Positions 11,437-21,603 of a stretch of DNA of 64,000 nucleotides are shown piece after piece (the stretch's first letter is position 1; each line of letters opens with the position of its first letter). Both the position numbers and the translations under genes were made by a program. Origin of the DNA: Chrysaora quinquecirrha (taxonomy: Eukaryota; Cnidaria; Scyphozoa; Semaeostomeae; Pelagiidae); NCBI GenBank assembly GCA_014526335.1, contig JACTAT010000186.1:78001-142000 (forward strand). Reading direction: 5' to 3'. The notes beneath the pieces are model-generated. The model saw nothing but the letters and a program-made list of their open reading frames with translations, made no database searches and was not told where the DNA came from.

Positions 11437-12180
11437 TTGGAAAAAAATACCATCTAATATGCATTGGATAGAATTGTCATCCTTTCCAGTGCCTACGTTT
11501 GTCTCGAGATCTTCCACCGCCTTGCTTCTCCCATCTACGCTCATCGATGTCCGCCATTACTCAAATTTGAAATCAATATTCTCCTCAAACGAAACTTGAG
11601 AAAAACATTACTGCGCGTGCGTTCAAGATGTAGAGATTTGTGATTGAAACGGTCACCAGACTTTAGGTTGTTCGTCTCCCCAACAAGTCTGGCCTGTTAC
11701 CACCACAAAATCAGAGAAGATTCCAACTCTCTGAGTTGATATTCAGCCTTATGCAAGCCAATAAAAACAAACTCATGCCAAGAACAACCTTCCTTTCACT
11801 CTCAACTGAATAAAAATAATTGTTTCTGGTACCAATTTTTGAGTTAAGATTCTGACAGGCTTGTTCTCCTACTTTACGTGTTGTCCTATCGAGGTTTCTG
11901 ACTGGCTCGGGCTGTTGTTTTTCCTCTCTGCAAAATCCATTCACACAAATAGGTATGAAATCTCAATTTGTTTGTTCAAAACTTTGCTTTTGCTTAATAA
12001 AATTCACCTTTTATACAGAAACACTGGAGATTATTGAAGATTGCGTATTTCAGGATACAGTGTTAACTGTTAGTGGCCGTCTGGCAGCCTTGCATTGATC
12101 AACTGGCACTGTTTTGCCTCGTTTCCAACCAGTACGAGAACGCATGCGCAACTGCTTCCACCCCATGATGAAAGATGTTT
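11437..12180. other. No supported gene
   Basis: Short frames only. A 26-codon minus-strand frame starts near 11558 but has no support. Confidence 0.5.
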
Positions 12181-12194
12181 ATCGGTATGTGCAA

Positions 12195-12600
12195 CGATGA
12201 TGATAAGATTATGATGATAATGTTGGTGGTTATGATGATGATGTTGATGAACACGATGATCATGATGCTGGTTGGTAGGGGTGATAGTGGTTGTATGGTG
12301 GGTATGGTGGTGGTGGTAGAGGTGGTTGTGGTGCTGAAGGGGTGGTTTTGGTGGTTGTGATAGGGGTGATCGTGGTGATGGTTGTAGGGGTGGTTGTGGT
12401 GGTGGTGATAGGGGTGGTCAAGGTGATGGTTGAAGGGATGGTTGTGGTGGTGGTGATAGGGGTGGTCGAGGTGATGGTTGTAGGGCTAGTTGTGGTTGTG
12501 GTGATAGGGGTGATCATGATGCTGGTTGGTAGGGGTGATTGTGGTGGTAGAGGTGGTTGTGGTGCTGAATGGATGATTGTGGTTGTGGTGCCGTTCCTTT
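12195..12600 (+). repeat. G/T-rich minisatellite, about 48-bp period
   Basis: Units of the form GGGTGGTTGTGGTGGTGGTG followed by ATAGGGGTGGTC and GGTGATGGTTG repeat about five times between 12340 and 12560, with looser GATGATG sequence before. Long translations here (glycine/valine-rich on plus, TTT-rich on minus) are repeat artefacts. Confidence 0.85.
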
Positions 12601-12617
12601 AGATGTTGCACACCGTC

Positions 12618-12720
12618 AATGATGGTGATGGTAATCATGATGATGATGATGATGATTATTATCATTATTATGATTATTATGATGATTTTCATCGTGAGGA
12701 TAATAATAATGACGATTTGT
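12618..12720 (+). repeat. (GAT)n/(ATT)n microsatellite
   Basis: GATGATGATG runs grading into ATTATTATG. Complementary to the (CAT)n tract at 13105-13350. Confidence 0.9.
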
Positions 12721-13020
12721 TTTGACAACTGTTTTGAAAGTGTCGCTCTTTGGCAAAACTCTTTGATAAATGTTAAGAATGCGTGAAATGTCATTTACCA
12801 AAGCAAGGTGGCCATTTTCCAGTTCCATTGAGTAAACAAGGGTGAGTCAATTGTCACATCACGAAAGATTGACAAAAATGCTTGCAGGCTGCGATTGTGA
12901 ACAACTAACCGCAAATTGCGCATGAATGGCCGAGACGATGGCCCTAATGGCATTCTTGACAAGGACCCTATTGTTACACGTTTTCCATTGTTCAAGCATT
13001 GGTTAGTTAGTAAGTTAGTA

Positions 13021-13044
13021 AGTGAGTGAGTGAGTGAGTGAGTG
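13021..13044 (+). repeat. (GTGA)n microsatellite
   Basis: About six GTGA tetramers ending in GTGAC. Confidence 0.9.
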
Positions 13045-13104
13045 ACATCCACCCACACCAATATGTTCGAATTCTTCGAACATAAATAGGGTATTAAACT
13101 GTGG

Positions 13105-13350
13105 ACAAAAAAACAACATCATCATCATCATCATCATTATCATAGTTATCATCACCGTCAAATTTATCATTATCGCCATCATCAACTATAACATTATGAT
13201 CCCCATTAGAATCATCCTCATCCTCATCATCATTACCATCATCATAATCATCATAATCATAATCATTATCATCATCAAATCATCATCATCATCATCATGC
13301 CATCAAAATCATAATAATAATCATCATTATTTATGTCATCATCATCATTA
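13105..13350 (+). repeat. (CAT)n-rich microsatellite
   Basis: Interrupted CAT/ATC and TAATCA repeats, the reverse complement of the GAT tract 400 bp upstream. Confidence 0.9.
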
Positions 13351-13599
13351 TAATATGAAAGCTGAAGGTCAGCCAGTGAGTCACGGAGGTTAAAGGTATC
13401 TCTGACTGTGTTTCATGCAGTTGAATTCTAATGAAACGTTTCAAGTTAAGTGAACATCAAATTAATATGAATTTCAAACAAACTTTTTTGAACATTTAAA
13501 ACCATGAAAAAGGAAAACTAAAACAACGAGAATTGCTTTGAGCGTTCCAATCACGCAGTTATCCAGCTGTGCTCTCGTCTTGTGAAATAATATTCTACT

Positions 13600-14040
13600 G
13601 GTCACAATATTTATGGGAAAACTTCTGAGAAAACACGTTAGAAAATAATATCAAGCGAATTAAAAATTATCCCAAAGCAAGTTTTAATTACGAGACGTCT
13701 CCACAGCGAATTTCATGGAAACCAAAATAATTCGACCACAAAAGTGTCTCTACTGAGGGGATTCGAATTCCCGCCATATCATGCTCATGAGACATGGCGC
13801 CTTAATGAACGAGCTACCATGCCCGAAAGAATCCAGCAATAATCCCTGTATATAAAACAATCGGGCGATTGTTCAACAAGACACCAATGATGCAGAACAA
13901 GGAAGGAGTAGCCTCAGTTACCCCAGAGATGGCATAACGTAGTTAAGAACAACAGGGCAATGGCTTGCCTACCCAACCAGTGATAGAGCAGAGGACATGT
14001 CTGAAGAACCAAGCAGTTACGTGAAAGGAGTAGCGACGGT
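13600..14040 (-). repeat. Dispersed repeat with tRNA-like module (SINE-like), member 1
   Basis: On the minus strand, about 13835-13750 reads like a tRNA body: an A-box-like GGTAGCTCGTTCATTAAGGC, an anticodon-arm-like CATGTCTCATGAGCATG and a B-box-like AATTCGAATCCC. Related blocks lie at 33600-34015, 51130-51545, 58440-58800 and 61930-62290, all in the same orientation with diverged flanks. The tRNA-like part is internal rather than at the 5' end, so a classical SINE is not proven. Confidence 0.45.
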
Positions 14041-14071
14041 TGAAAAATCTTTTTCCATGGCAATTACTAGT

Positions 14072-14933
14072 TTAACCCTATCTGGACTGGGGGGGGGCTA
14101 AAATAGCCCCCCCCTCCTACATTTCTTTACTAAACTCAAAATGAACGAAACAAAGTGTGGTGAATGTTCTTGACTTTTCCTAAAAATTATCTGCGGACCT
14201 TGTGATGTGGTAGCTTCCATGGTTACTAATGAACCGTTACCATAGCAGCCATGTTGAAAATTGTCGCTTTAGGACCAACGAAATTCGGTCTAACTTCTTT
14301 GATGAAATTGATATCTTCATGAAACTTGGGCAATGGTAATCCAATATCAGATGGCACTAGATAATAAACCCTGTTTTTGTGAAATGCATTTGGATTCTAT
14401 TTTTAGAATATTGCTGACATCAGCATTATTTATCATTTCTGACGCTCTAACGATGCTAATTAAATTTCTCCTCGCAAATATCAGTGTATTGGTGACTCGG
14501 TTCTATATTTCCATCAGAAGCTACTTCAAGTAACCCATATGAACAAAAATAATGAGAGTTTTCTACTGCGCATGTGCAGCATTTCTACAGAAAAGTAAGA
14601 AATTTTTCAAAAATGTAGCAAAATGTGTTTAAGTATGATTATGACAGTCAAGATGGGTTTTCCAATAGTTTAGTAGTGATTATCAGTCATATAACTCATG
14701 GTAAATGTAGAAATGTCAAAAAGTGGAAAAGTGATTATTGCGTCATTATGACGTCATAATGCATTGGATATCAACAAAACCTTACAGTTCCAAATAATAT
14801 GATTACATTGATATTTTGGCCAAATTTCATCTTTCTCGGCCTTCCCAGATGCGAGCTATAAGGGGGGCTATTTTAACCCCCCCCCCCCCTCGGTCTGAGG
14901 ATGCTCAAAAAAGCCCGGTCCAGATAGGGTTAA
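14072..14933. mobile_element. TTAA-flanked MITE (piggyBac-like), 854 bp
   Basis: Perfect 12-bp inverted ends CCCTATCTGGAC (14076-14087 and 14918-14929) are flanked by TTAA (14072-14075 and 14930-14933). TTAA target duplication with CCCT-start termini fits piggyBac-type elements. Just inside each end lies a G-run/C-run palindrome around TAAAATAGCC. No transposase is present. Confidence 0.85.
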
Positions 14934-14971
14934 TATACACTAGCCCTTGCCCGTCTCTGACCACCGTCTCA

Positions 14972-15033
14972 CAAGGACCTCCACCTCAAGGAACTCCGCC
15001 TCAAGAGCTTTCACCTGAAGGACCTCCACCATA
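14972..15033 (+). repeat. 15-bp tandem repeat, four copies
   Basis: CAAGGACCTCCACCT-type units repeat four times with small changes. Confidence 0.75.
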
Positions 15034-15394
15034 AAGAACTGTGCATTCAAGTTGTTGAGAAAAGTCATTTGAATCAGGTCCATTTTCCTTACTCCTTTTC
15101 TGAATGTGTATCTCTACTTAGGTCGTTCGTTCTGGTTTTTAGTCTTTTTCCTTGGTTCTAGTCCAGGGTCCTGTTTCCTGGTGCCACTGAAGGTGCTGTT
15201 TGTCTGTTGTGGTCTAATATCCTAGGTGCACAGTGATGTTGTAATGTTTCAATTTAGTAAGTGTACAGCAGTCCTTTTTCTCTATGGTCTCTTCTTTAGT
15301 CCTAACGTTATTCATGGTCTTGGTCTTCACTCCCATCCCTGGTCTTGTTAAACGGTCTTCTTATTGTTATAGTTCCCTGGTACTGTTACTCGGT

Positions 15395-16030
15395 CTTGTT
15401 TATGTTCATGTTCTTTAGTCCTGAAATCATTCACAATATTCAGTCCCATTCCTTGGTCCTGTCTCTCATCCCTGTTGTTGTTCATGTTCCTTAGTTCTTA
15501 AATTATTCATAGTCTTGAGTCCCATTTCTTGGTCCATACTGTTTCTCATTCTTGTTATTGCTCATGTTCCTTAGTCCTGAAATTATTCATAGTCTTCAGT
15601 CCCATTCCTTGGTCCATACTGTTTCTCAGTCTTGTTATTGCTTATGTTCCTTAGTCCTGAAATTATTCATGGTCTTCAGTCCTGTTCTTTGGTCCTGTTC
15701 CTTAGCCCTGAAATTATTCATGGTCTTCAGTCCCGTTCCTTTATCCTGTTCCTTAGTCCTGAAGTTATTCATGGTCTTCAGTTCCATTCCTTGGTCTTGT
15801 TCCTCAGTCTTGTTATTGTTCATGTACCTTAGTCCTGAAATTATTCATAGTCTTCAGTCCCATTCCGTAGTCATGTTTCTCAGTTCTATTATTGCTTGTG
15901 CTCCTTAGTCCTGAAATTATGCATGGTCTTCAGTTCCGTTCCTTGGTCCTGTTCCCCAGTCATGTTATTGTTCACGTTTCTTAGTCTGGAAATTATTCAC
16001 TGTTCCTCAGTCTTGTTATTGTCAATTTTC
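15395..16030 (+). repeat. Minisatellite, about 80-bp period with ~50-bp variant units
   Basis: The phrase TTAGTCCTGAAATTATTCAT recurs at about 15418, 15495, 15575, 15655, 15705, 15752, 15830 and 15907. Spacing is near 80 bp or near 50 bp, so the array has two unit lengths (a higher-order structure). Leucine/serine-rich translations here are artefacts. Confidence 0.85.
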
Positions 16031-16190
16031 TGCAGTTGTGTTCCTCGTCGTTTTCCTTAGCCCAGTTCGTTAGTTTAGTTTTTATGTTGCGAAGAAAATT
16101 GTACCTTTCTAGCTGTCCTTGTTTCCTTCCCCGTGAAAGGATCCCCCAAAGATCCATGATAGAAAACGTAGCAATATAATAGATTGAACG

Positions 16191-16219
16191 CATTATTATT
16201 ATTATTATTATTATTATTT
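16191..16219 (+). repeat. (ATT)n microsatellite
   Basis: About nine ATT trimers. Confidence 0.9.
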
Positions 16220-16304
16220 ACCTCACGTGTGTTATTAAGTTATGTAATATTTTATAGCTCTATTTAACCCTTGTAATATCTTGATTAGCTTATAACAATT
16301 TTTG

Positions 16305-16352
16305 CAACTGAAGATGAACATAGAATGTTCGAAACATGTTTTGCCGATTAAA
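16305..16352 (+). ncRNA. Hammerhead-ribozyme-like core (candidate)
   Basis: CTGAAGA (16308-16314, matching the conserved CUGANGA box) is followed by a six-pair hairpin GAACAT-AGA-ATGTTC and then GAAAC (16331-16335). That is the catalytic-core order of a hammerhead. Stem III and the closing strand of stem I are unclear, so it could be chance or a decayed copy such as those carried by Penelope-like elements. Confidence 0.35.
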
Positions 16353-16885
16353 AGTTGTCGTTTTCTCTTGAAAATTCCCCGTCTGATAGTGGAGAACTCG
16401 GGTTTACTGCAGGATCCTGCTTCTTGGTCTTGTAGTTTATCTTGCTCAGTCCTGTATAGTCAGATACCGCTATCAAAGCAGCTTCAGCTTCGTGATGGCA
16501 TTCGGAAAGGTCTTCTTTGGCTTTGAAATGCACTCTTCAAAAACCCCTTTAAGGGCCTGTTTATATGGGGAAAATCATCCCACCTTCCAGCCCTGTAGCT
16601 GAGAGGTGAGATCTCACCTTCCAAAACAAACCATTGTAATTTTCATCTTCTGTTTATATGGAGAACGTTTCATCCCGGTGAGAGGTGGGATCTCACCTGG
16701 GTGGGATGAAATTTTCTTATATAAACGCTGGAAGGTGGGATGAAAGCTGGACGGTGGGATGAAATTGCTCATTATGCGCAAGCGCCAGACATAATCCTAT
16801 TGTCTGAGAAAGTTAAACAAAAGCGGAAATATGAGACAAGTGGCTGGAAGGTGGGATGGAATTCTACATGTAAACGGCTATCTTG

Positions 16886-17157
16886 AAAACCTGGAATGTG
16901 GAATATTGGAATGGAATATTGGAATATTGGAATGGAATATTGGAATGTCCAAAACTCGTAAATTCGACATTAATTCTTGGTTTCGAGGCAGTTTCGAGAA
17001 AATTCGACATTCCAATATTCCAATATTCCAATATTCCAATATTCCAATATTCCAATATTCCAATATTCCAATATTCCAATATTCCAGTATTCCAATATTC
17101 CAATATTCCAATATTCCAATGAGACTCATAGAATTAGAAGATTTACCTGTCTAGACA
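16886..17157. repeat. Octamer-satellite hairpin, copy A
   Basis: Left arm has GGAATATT repeats and the right arm (about 17007-17120) has the complementary CAATATTC repeated about 14 times. They are separated by a spacer with two TTCGA motifs. The two arms can fold into one long hairpin. Confidence 0.85.
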
Positions 17158-18190
17158 TTAATAAGTGGAATCGGCCACCGCAAAATATTTCACAATGCAA
17201 TCTGAAATTGTCAATGTCGTGTCTTATCAACCTTCCCGAGGTCGGGTGTGAACAAAACAGAACTTCATTTCTTTATGAGAAGATATAAGTTTATACTAGT
17301 ATAGTTTATATTTATTGAGTTAATACTAACCAGGAGCCGAACCTCAGGAAGTGGGCGTTTAGAGCATTAGCCCTTGAACTGCCTGAAATAAAACTACACC
17401 TTTACGGTCGGTGATTGAAACGGGAAAACACAGTTTCTGGCCAATGCACCTGTCACCGCGGAGAAAGAGCCGCGGGAAAGGGAAGATACGAAGCAGAGAG
17501 TAGAAGGGCAGGAAGGAAGAACAATCAGGAGAAGTAACATGTAACCAAACCTCTACCGCTACAAGTAAGGGAGGGTAGGGAGGGCAAAATAAATGACGGC
17601 GAGAAAACGAACTTGAGATCGAGCCGTCAACTAAGAATTAACGATGAGGGCGTTAACTTGAAATCAGCTGTTGAATTAGGCGGAAGACTCTTGATTCATT
17701 CTTGTAAAGAATCATCCTGCATGACAATTTCATGGGTAGGCGGAAAAACTATGAATTGCCATTGAAGTAAACCCACACTCCATGAAATAATAAAATAGAT
17801 GGGCAGCGAGTAGGCATCCCAGGGGGGGACTTAATAGCCCCCCCTAAATAAGAACTGCAACATTAACTCTCCTGGTGGCATTAACTCCGGTTAAAACCTC
17901 GGCTCTAACCGGCATAAAGTATAAAGATTGTCTACAGTCTGTCTAGCTTAAGCGAAAACTCAGTTTGGTGAAATAAGGCTGCCCTTTTCATTTTTTCGAA
18001 AAGAACATTATTGATATGCATACGATAATGGTTTGAAGTAGTCTAATTTGGCCGAAGAACTTCACACACGAAGGTATAACTTTCGCAAACGTGCATCCCA
18101 ATAAAGTTTTAAGTTAAGTTTAGTAAACTAACATAATGCACGATCTAATACCCAAATACAAATTGGCGAAGCCGAATTGGCAAAGAAGTA
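17120..18190 (+). repeat. Paralogous block A (empty-site copy)
   Basis: Near-identical to 18880-20434 except that the latter carries an extra LINE fragment. It includes a tRNA-like remnant on the minus strand at about 17390-17330 (B-box-like GGTTCGGCTCC) and a G7/C7 palindrome at 17821-17846. No coding frame. Confidence 0.8.
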
Positions 18191-18194
18191 AAAC

Positions 18195-18365
18195 AAAACG
18201 GGATAACGGCGAGCGGCTGCATGGGAACGGTGGGGAACGACGGAGAACGGCATTGGAAGGCGGGGGAACTGTAGTAAACGTCGGGAAATTGCGGAAAATG
18301 ACATGAAAACGTGCTGGAACATTGGAGAAAGTGCAGATAGGACAGGAACGTTGGAGAACCAACTG
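18195..18365 (+). repeat. Remnant of a Mutator-like element end
   Basis: GGGAACGGTGGGGAACGACG-type minisatellite, then GACATGAAAACGTGCTGGAAC and GAACGTTGGAGAACCAAC. This matches, in reverse orientation, the inner part of the right end of the element at 21604-30615 (about 29960-30090). It is a diverged family member. Confidence 0.65.
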
Positions 18366-18383
18366 TTGTGATGGTTTTTGTTG

Positions 18384-18600
18384 GACCTAGAGTGATTGTT
18401 AGATCAGATGATGTAGAGCGAGGGGCATTTCACTCTGCAAAAAGGCGTACGGGATTTCCGTTAAAACATAAGGTATATCAAGGGACTTCCGAGAAAACAA
18501 TAGGACTTCCAGCAAAGGTGTACGATACTTTCAAGAAGTGAATTGCCCCTCGATGTAGAGTATAGACGAGCATCATCTGATCTAACAATCACTCTAGGTC
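18384..18600. mobile_element. Foldback repeat with 30-bp perfect inverted ends
   Basis: 18384-18413 (starting GACCTAGAGTGATTG) is the exact reverse complement of 18571-18600. A related, non-interrupted version is near 20434-20495. A smaller MITE is inserted inside. Confidence 0.8.
18419..18552. mobile_element. 134-bp MITE with 8-bp target duplication
   Basis: Inverted ends CGAGGGGCATTTCAC and GTGAATTGCCCCTCG (one mismatch), flanked by ATGTAGAG at 18411-18418 and 18553-18560. An 8-bp duplication fits a hAT-like element. The similar sequence near 20455-20475 lacks it. Confidence 0.8.
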
Positions 18601-18647
18601 AAACAGAAACCTTTACAAAGTCTTTAAGTTTTACAATATTTACTTCT

Positions 18648-18960
18648 ATTGTGAAAGGTTTTGTGTTGCGTCTGCGGTAGCCGATTCCACTTGGCTATCT
18701 TGAAAACCTGGAATGTGGAATATTGGAATGGAATATTGGAATATTGGAATGGAATATTGGAATGTCCAAAACTCGTAAATTCGAAAATAATTTTTGGATT
18801 CGAGGCTGTTTCGAGAAAGTTCGACATTCCAATATTCCATTATTCCAATATTCCAATATTCCAATATTCCAATGAGACTCATAGAATTAGAAGATTTACC
18901 TGTCTAGACATTAATAAGTGGAATCGGCTACCGCAGACGCAACACAAAACCTTTCACAAT
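18648..18960. mobile_element. Octamer-satellite hairpin, copy B, with 45-bp perfect arms
   Basis: 18648-18692 and 18916-18960 are perfect 45-bp inverted repeats (outer end ATTGTGAAAGG). Inside are GGAATATT repeats, a spacer, and the complementary CAATATTC repeats. This is the most complete member and best defines the element ends. Confidence 0.85.
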
Positions 18961-20434
18961 GCAATCTGAATTTGTCAATGTCGTGTCTTATCAAACTTCC
19001 CCAGGTCGGTGTGAACAAAACAGATCTTCATTTCTTTATGAGAAGATATACGTTTATACCAGTATAGTAGTTTATATTCATTGAGTTAATACTCACCAGG
19101 AGTCGAACCTCAGGAAGTGGGCGTTTAGAGCATTAGCCCTTGAACTGCCTGAACTAAAACTACACCTTTGAGGTCGGTGATTGAAACGGGAAAACACAGT
19201 TTCCGGCCAGTGCAGGAAAAGGGAAGATAAGAAGCAGAGAGTAGAAGGGCAGGAAGGAAGAACAATCAGGAGAAGTAACATGTAACCAAACCTCTACAGC
19301 TACAAGTAAGGGAGGGTAGGGAGGGGCAAAATAAATGACGGCGAGAAAAACGAAATTGAGATCTAGCCGTCAACTAAGAATGAACGATGAGGGCGTTAAC
19401 TTGAAATCAGTTGTTGAATTAGGCGGAAGACTCTTGATTCATTCTTGTAAAGAATCATCCTGCATGACAATTTCATGGATAGGCGGAAAAACTATGAATT
19501 GCCATTGAAGTAAGCCCACACTCCGTGAAATAAAATAGATGGGTAGCGAGTAGGCATCCCAGGGGGGGGGGACTTAATAGCCCCCCTAAATAAGAACTGC
19601 AACATTAACTCTCCTGGTGGCGTTAACTCCGCTTAAAACCTAAGTTTAAAGATCAAGATAAGATTATTCACTTCTATAGTCACCCCCACACTTCTCTACT
19701 CTTGCGAGAATTGGCGCAGTACCAAAGCTATCAGCAAGAGACTAGATGTTTTTCAACAGAGATGCCTACGAAGAATGTTGAAAGTGACATATAGAGATCA
19801 CATCACAAATAACGAAATACTACAGAGATGTTGTGCCAGACCGCTATCAGAACTGGTGAGAGAAAGAAGGTTGAGATGGACTGGACACATTATGCGAATG
19901 GAAGAAAGGAGGCCCTGTAAAAGAGCAATGTTCTGGAAACCCGAGACTGGACATAGAAAGCGTGGAAGACCCAGAATAACTCTTAGAAGAACTATCCTGG
20001 AAGACGTGAAGCTGCTTGGATGTAGAGATTTGACCGAGGCGGAAACAAAAGCCCGGAACAGACGAGAGTGGAGAGATAGTGTGGCCCAATGCTCGAGAAC
20101 GAGTGGGAGGACCTAAGTTCTAAGTTCTAAGTAAACCTCGGCTCTAACCGGCATAAAGTAAAAAGATTGTCTACAGTCTGTATAGCTTAAGCGAAAACTC
20201 AGTTTAGGTGAAATAAAGCTGCCCTTTTCAGTTTTTCGAAAAGAACATTATTGATATGCATACGATAATGGTTTGAAGTAGTCTAATTTGGCCGAAGAAC
20301 TTCACACACGAAGGTATAACTTTCGCAAACGTGCATCCCAATAAATTTTTAAGTTAAGTTTAGTAAACTAACATAATGCACGATCTAATACCCAAATACA
20401 AATTGGCAAAGCCGAATTGGCAAAGAAGTAAAAC
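18880..20434 (+). repeat. Paralogous block B (filled-site copy)
   Basis: Matches 17120-18190 but contains a LINE 3' fragment at 19641-20132. A tRNA-like remnant lies on the minus strand at about 19155-19090 (B-box-like GGTTCGACTCC). Confidence 0.8.
19641..20132 (+). mobile_element. LINE 3'-end fragment inserted in block B
   Basis: A 5'-truncated LINE. The frame about 19694-20116 ends in the C-terminal tail typical of RTE-like or related RTs: ENWRSTKAIS, LDVFQQRCLRRML, LRWTGHIMRM, then RGRPRITLRRTI. The 3' end is a short AAGTTCT repeat. AAACC occurs at 19636-19640 and again at 20133-20137, a likely 5-bp duplication, and block A shows the uninterrupted site. Confidence 0.85.
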
Positions 20435-20494
20435 ATAGACGAGCATCGTCTTTACTCTACATCATCTGATCTAGCAATCACTCTAGGTCAAACA

Positions 20495-20965
20495 GAAACC
20501 TTTACAAAGTCTTAAAGTTTTACAATATTTACTTCTATCTACTTTTTTATTACGTGGCATACGTGACCTTCACAATATACTGCTGTAATCATAGATCATA
20601 GCCAATCTTAAAGTACCCCCGAGAATCTCCTCCCCAATCTTTACAAGAATGTTTAGTAGGTGTCCTAGTTCTTTCCTGAAGATCACTCATCTGGCCCAAC
20701 AAATGCACATCGTTCCAAAGTGCAGAATCAAGAATGTCCAAGTGCTTAAAAATCTCAGTTTTACCTCAATCGTAGCTGTATCGTAGGGAGTCGTATTTTG
20801 TTGTATGTCCTAGTGGAATTCGGTTTAGTTTTCTGTTATTTCAAGTGTACTCTCGTTTTGTTTCGTTATTTATAATCATTAATCGCAATGAAAAAGCCCA
20901 ATTGCATTTGTTTTTTTTTTTTCACTTAAATTCCCCTGTCCTTCCTTCGAAGCTCTTATTAAGAA
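20495..20965. other. No gene seen
   Basis: AT-rich filler between block B and inverted hairpin copy C; includes a T-run near 20910. No coding or structural signal recognised. Confidence 0.5.
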
Positions 20966-21312
20966 ATGAAGATCTGTTTTGTTCACACCCGACCTCGGGA
21001 AGTTTTATAAGACACGACATTGAAAAATTCAAATTGCATTGTGAAAGGTTTTGTGTTGCGTCTGCGGTAGCTGATTCCACTTATTAATGTCTAGACAGGT
21101 AAATCTTCTAATTCTATGAGTCTCATTGGAATATTGGAATATTGGAATATTGGAATATTAGAATAATGGAATATTGGAATGTCGAACTTTCTCGAAACAG
21201 CCTCGAATCCAAAAATTATTGTCGAATTTACGAGTTTTGGACATTCCAATATTCCATTCCAATATTCCAATATTCCATTCCAATATTCCACATTCCAGGT
21301 TTTCAAGATAGC
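20966..21312 (-). repeat. Octamer-satellite hairpin, copy C (inverted)
   Basis: Reverse-complement copy of the hairpin plus about 100 bp of the flank found after copies A and B, with fewer octamers than copy A. Its outer end runs into the right terminus of the composite element. Confidence 0.85.
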
Positions 21313-21593
21313 CCATGTAAACTCTTGAAAATTTCGTCTCACTGCTCAGCTGACGGGCTGGAAGGTGGGATGATTTTGTCCATATAAACAGGCCCTAATG
21401 GGTTTTTGTCTGTTTGTTTTTAATGAAATGCACTTCTGAGTAAGCTTTTGAAATCTGGTTATTGCATTTCGTTTCAATTGAAAGGGTTAAAAGCATTTGC
21501 ACAAAGCGATTCAATCCGATTCGATTCAAACCGGTTGACTGAATATTCATGTAAACATGGACTTTGTTTGAGGAACTTTGATTGAAAAATATT

Positions 21594-21603
21594 AATACTA
21601 AAC
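21594..21603 (+). repeat. 10-bp target-site duplication of the Mutator-like element, left
   Basis: AATACTAAAC directly before the element end; identical copy at 30616-30625. Confidence 0.85.

Larger units (their letters stand above)
16553..21395. mobile_element. Composite TAA-flanked element (PIF/Harbinger-like), about 4.8 kb
   Basis: Ends begin GGGCCTGTTTATATGG in inverted orientation, and similarity continues about 40 bp through ATCCCACCTTCCAGCC. TAA flanks both sides (16550-16552 and 21396-21398). TWA duplications and GGSC-type ends fit PIF/Harbinger elements. The interior has no transposase but holds three octamer-satellite hairpins, duplicated filler, nested MITEs and a LINE fragment. 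It may be two related MITEs whose outer ends now look like one element. Confidence 0.6.

Noticed and set aside
11136..11453. 105-codon minus-strand frame
   Set aside because: Antisense shadow that crosses the hAT-like element border; the plus strand continues the interrupted gene.
12175..12794. Gly/Val-, Thr/Pro- and Met-rich frames
   Set aside because: Simple-repeat translations on both strands.
15552..15908. 118-codon Leu/Ser-rich plus-strand frame
   Set aside because: Lies wholly in the ~80-bp minisatellite and repeats with it.
15395..16030. Regular spaced repeats that could suggest a CRISPR array
   Set aside because: Units are contiguous with no unique spacers, in a eukaryotic context.
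16831..17288. Frames encoding repeated NIPIFQYS or EYWNIGIL
   Set aside because: Direct translation of the octamer satellite.
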